A DNA stretch of 52,418 nt, taken from the NCBI GenBank assembly GCA_028288765.1, contig JAQGHQ010000402.1, forward strand, positions 1 to 52,418, written 5' to 3'. The position numbers and the translations under genes are program-made. Source of the stretch: Gemmataceae bacterium (lineage in GTDB: Bacteria > Planctomycetota > Planctomycetia > Gemmatales > Gemmataceae). Shown in pieces: positions 49,677 through 52,418 of this stretch. Each line of letters opens with the position of its first letter. Within the stretch, counting starts at the first letter, position 1. The notes below the pieces were generated by a model. It worked only from the letters and a program-made list of their open reading frames with translations, ran no database searches and was not told the origin of the DNA.

Positions 49677-51878
49677 TCAATACCGGTACCGGAATTCGAC
49701 CCGGAGCTGGTTCAGCGGGAGGAACCGGCCGGCGATCTCGTGGGCCCAGCCGGCCCCGGCGTCGAACTTGTCGCAGAAGAACAGCCGGCCGCCGACGCCC
49801 ATGTTCAGCGACGTCTGCCCGCTCAGCTTCTGCCCCGTCCCGAGGACCGGGTCGGTGAACGCCCCGTCCTGGAACGTGAGCCCGGTCATTTCCCACGTCC
49901 CGATCAGCTGGACGTCCTTGACCGGGCGCCAGAGGACGTGGTTGAAGCTGAAATTGTACTTAAGGGCGGCCCCCGCGTAGATCGAGTCCCCGCCGAGCGG
50001 GATCCACTCCTCCACCTGGGCCACCGCGTAGGTATTCGGGCTCACCCGGATGCCGGCGATCAGCCCCGGTTCGAGCGACGTGTGCCCCGTCCCCAGTCCC
50101 TTGGTCGCGTTCCCGGTCGGGATGTACGTCCGCATCTGGAACGCGAACATGAACAGTTCGCTGTCGAACAGCAGGCTTTTCGCCGTGATTTGCAGGTCGC
50201 TGAACCCGGCCGCGGACGGGGCGAATGGGAACGGGTTGACGGAACGGTACGGCAGCGAGATCGTCACGCTGCCCAGGCCGCTGGCGATTTCCTGGTCGAG
50301 GTACAGCTCGTGGTAAGCGAGGGACGGGACCCCGATCGCGCGGGGGACCGGTTTCGGCCCCCTCCCCTTCCCGCTACCATCGGCACGGGCCCAGAACATC
50401 TCCCCCCGGTCCGGGTACGCCAGGTTGCTGCCGTAGTCCCACCGGAACCGGGTCTGGGTGACCGGCCGGGGGGCGTCGGTGAAGAACGCGGCGGCGGTGA
50501 TCGACTCCCACCGCGGCTGGTAGCACGGGTTAGGGCAACAGATGTTCTCGTACACGAGCCCGATGACCCGGCCGAAGCTCGTCCGGGCCGGGAACGGCTC
50601 GCACGGCTTGTGGCCGGCCGAGCACTGCCCGCCGCCGCACGACCCGCCGCACGACGAGCATCCGCCCCCGGATCCGTGATCCCCGCCGTCGATAAGCCGC
50701 GACAGCGAATCGAAGGGCAGCGGCGCTCCGCCCACGTCGATCGGCCCGGGTCCGGGCTCGCCGGGTATGGGAAGCGGGGCCGGCAGCGGGTTCGGAGCCG
50801 GGGTCGGGGGTGGGGGCGGCGGGATGGCCGGCAGCGGGGCCGGTGTGGTCGGTAGCTTCGCCCCGGGCACGGGTGCCGTGGGGGGCACCGGCGGGAGGGT
50901 CGGCAGATCCGTGAGCGGGGGCAACGTGCGGGGCGAGTCGGCGGGCCGGATCGGCGGCTCGATGGTGAGTGGAACGGGCGGTACCGGCAGTGTGGGAGGC
51001 ATGCTAGCAGACGCCGGACGCACCGGCCCGGGCGCTAGCGCGTCCGGCGGGATCGGGATCGCCACCCCGCCTACGAGGACGATGCCATCGTCCTTCGTCG
51101 GGCCCCGGGCCGACAGAGTAGCCGGCAGCGGACGCGGGAGGTCCGGCGGAGGTACCGTAACGGCCGCCCTCGATTCGCGCGGCGGTGGGGCCGGGGTCGT
51201 CGCAACCAGTGTCACGGTGGGCGGCGGCATGGGCCGTGCGGGAGTCGGGGCCCGCGTCGGTCCGGTGGCAGGAGTGGGTGTGGCAGGCGCCGGCGGGGCC
51301 GGCTTCGGGGCATCAACCTGGTCGTCGGACGCGGGTAGCTTCGCGGCCCCGGGATCGTTTTCTCGTACTGGGGGAGAGCCCGGAACCACCGTCTTCGAGA
51401 GCCGGGTGTCTATCGCGGCCACCCAGTTCGGGCCTGGTTCACTTTTCGCCGCCACGCCGCCGGCACTGTCGGACCGTTCAGCCGTCACGGTGGGCCCGGG
51501 CCTCCGGACGACATTGGCCCAGGTGTCGGGTTCGAGCGACGCGGGCGGGGGAAGGACATCTTCCGGCCGGGGCTTCGGCCCGACAGGGATCGCGAACGGT
51601 TCCAGGAACTCGGGCCGGTCGGATGTGGTCGGCGACGCCCCGCGGGCGACAGGCGGTGTCGAGGCCGCGGAGGCTGGGACGAGCGGGTCCAGCGTACCCG
51701 GCGCGGACAGGGTCTGCCGGCCGGCCGAGACCGGCGGGTATCCATTCACGGCCGCAGGCGTCGGGTTCCGGGGCAGGGCCTGTTGATACTCGGCCGCGGG
51801 CGAGTGGCACCCACCGACCAGCACGACCAGACCAGTGACGGACGCGAGCCGGGCGATGAAGGAAGAACGGCGGTGCAT
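49677..51878 (-). CDS. lipoprotein with Pro-rich region and C-terminal beta-barrel-like domain
   Basis: A 733-residue protein in three parts: a lipoprotein signal (VVLVGGC, Cys24); a long Pro/Ala/Thr-rich region to about residue 400; then a Cys/Gly-rich patch (GGGCSSCGGSCGGGQC, about 408-423) leading to a beta-rich domain of about 300 residues. The C-terminus ends in LRVEFRYRY, with the alternating pattern and final aromatic residue of outer-membrane beta-barrels. It may anchor in the outer membrane. The ATG at 51878 starts the signal. This arrangement is seen in other planctomycete proteins, whose function is unknown to me. Confidence 0.72.
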   Translation of the reverse strand: MHRRSSFIARLASVTGLVVLVGGCHSPAAEYQQALPRNPTPAAVNGYPPVSAGRQTLSAPGTLDPLVPASAASTPPVARGASPTTSDRPEFLEPFAIPVGPKPRPEDVLPPPASLEPDTWANVVRRPGPTVTAERSDSAGGVAAKSEPGPNWVAAIDTRLSKTVVPGSPPVRENDPGAAKLPASDDQVDAPKPAPPAPATPTPATGPTRAPTPARPMPPPTVTLVATTPAPPPRESRAAVTVPPPDLPRPLPATLSARGPTKDDGIVLVGGVAIPIPPDALAPGPVRPASASMPPTLPVPPVPLTIEPPIRPADSPRTLPPLTDLPTLPPVPPTAPVPGAKLPTTPAPLPAIPPPPPPTPAPNPLPAPLPIPGEPGPGPIDVGGAPLPFDSLSRLIDGGDHGSGGGCSSCGGSCGGGQCSAGHKPCEPFPARTSFGRVIGLVYENICCPNPCYQPRWESITAAAFFTDAPRPVTQTRFRWDYGSNLAYPDRGEMFWARADGSGKGRGPKPVPRAIGVPSLAYHELYLDQEIASGLGSVTISLPYRSVNPFPFAPSAAGFSDLQITAKSLLFDSELFMFAFQMRTYIPTGNATKGLGTGHTSLEPGLIAGIRVSPNTYAVAQVEEWIPLGGDSIYAGAALKYNFSFNHVLWRPVKDVQLIGTWEMTGLTFQDGAFTDPVLGTGQKLSGQTSLNMGVGGRLFFCDKFDAGAGWAHEIAGRFLPLNQLRVEFRYRY

Positions 51879-52311
51879 CGCTCTCCCCGGGCTGACCGAC
51901 TTCCCCGCACCGGCCACGTGGCCGGGCACCTTGAGGGCCGCGATCCTCTTTTCGGCTTACCGCCCACACGACCTTGACGGTTGTGACGAGATTCCGGGCG
52001 GAACGGGCATCGGCGATCTCACCCAGGCTCGCCAGTTTCGCCAATCATCACGATTCGCGACTTCGGCAAACCCGGCACGATCGGAGAATCCGTCGAGTTC
52101 TCCTGTCGCCGCTGCCGATTCGTGTCGATGCCGGACGGCCACGCGATACCGGGGGACGGTCATGGAGAGATCGCAACTACGGGAATGCCCGGGTGGAATT
52201 GGTGGGGCCATGCTTGTGACTCGTGGTACGGGTGTCTCGACCTGTGTGGAGAATCGGCACGGGTCTGGAGACCCGTACCACAAGAACCGAACTGACCTGC
52301 TCCGTCCGAGC
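51879..52311. other. gap with a short inverted repeat
   Basis: About 430 bp without a certain gene. At 52215-52284 the word GTGGTACGGGT (52223-52233) faces ACCCGTACCAC (52271-52281), with GGTCTGGAGACC inside the right arm also palindromic. This family resembles the other intergenic repeats in having arms with similar words, but it is shorter. Confidence 0.5.
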
Positions 52312-52418
52312 GTGCTGGGCTGGGTGGTGTTCTCCTTGTTGATGTGTGCCGGGCTCGCCCCGGCCCAGGTGCCGGCGGTGCCGGGGGCACCCGCGCTGCC
52401 GGCCGCTCCCGCCGTCCC
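52312..52418 (+). CDS. exported protein, 3'-truncated by window end
   Basis: From a GTG at 52312 the frame encodes a signal peptide (VLGWVVFSLLMCAGLAPA, probable cleavage before QVPAVPG) and continues as Pro/Ala-rich sequence to the window end. An ATG at 52210 in the same frame would make a longer start but reads through the repeat, so the GTG is preferred. Its function cannot be judged from the fragment. Confidence 0.55.
   Translation, partial: MLGWVVFSLLMCAGLAPAQVPAVPGAPALPAAPAV

Noticed and set aside
52210..52311. ATG at 52210 as the start of the truncated exported protein
   Set aside because: It would translate an inverted repeat ahead of the signal peptide; a GTG at the signal-peptide start is more likely.

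Overview
The window is high-GC, gene-dense DNA that reads as a chromosome segment of a planctomycete, most likely a member of the Gemmataceae/Gemmatales. The evidence is indirect but consistent. There are two DUF1501 proteins with twin-arginine signals, one paired with DUF1800. Many genes encode secreted or lipobox proteins of unknown function. One protein carries the 'PRL..LE.R..PS'-type N-terminus common in Gemmata relatives, and one encodes a protein-kinase-like protein without catalytic residues. I see no rRNA, integrase, transposase, plasmid or phage genes, and no CRISPR array. Coding is mostly ordinary chromosomal housekeeping; intergenic spacers are rich in inverted repeats.

Layout. 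1-8 kb: acidic hypothetical protein, protoporphyrinogen oxidase, zinc-ribbon membrane protein, an atypical tRNA-Arg candidate, two exported proteins and a PQQ-type beta-propeller. 8-16 kb: first DUF1501 protein, DNA polymerase III delta (holA), serine O-acetyltransferase, a candidate structured RNA with a strong terminator, an LPG-synthase-like flippase, tRNA-Ala(GGC), a radical SAM protein and two small convergent secreted proteins. 16-21 kb: a minus-strand run (575-aa secreted protein, DUF1800, DUF1501) with repeat hairpins in both gaps. 21-27 kb: a plus-strand membrane-protein cluster including a CPBP protease, an EF-hand protein and a U32/RlhA-type protein. 27-36 kb: HicB-like small protein, PPi-type phosphofructokinase, DUF2784, metallophosphoesterase, pseudokinase, lipoprotein, xylose isomerase, PfpI protein and DUF3501. 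36-42 kb: a two-gene HEPN module, gatB, a rhomboid protease and psuG, which is interrupted by a repeat hairpin. 42-52 kb: a YbhB-like protein, a spherulin-4-like protein, a nucleotidyltransferase, a small lipoprotein, polyphosphate kinase, a serine/threonine/proline-rich anchored protein and a lipoprotein fused to a beta-barrel-like domain.

The most unusual thing is a class of inverted repeats, many built from short tandem units of about 7-9 nt (15 nt in one arm). They recur roughly every 5 kb, usually within a few bases of a stop codon. One (41742-41820) lies inside psuG. Its arms carry three and four copies of a 7-nt unit, so the reading frame is broken; adding one unit to the short arm would reopen it. 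A different repeat has inserted in frame in the U32 gene. Second in interest are the candidate ncRNA at about 11631-11878 and the translationally coupled HEPN gene pair at 36873-38014.

Functions are assigned by reading protein motifs only; no database search was possible. Start codons were chosen by ribosome-binding site, signal peptide or family N-terminus.
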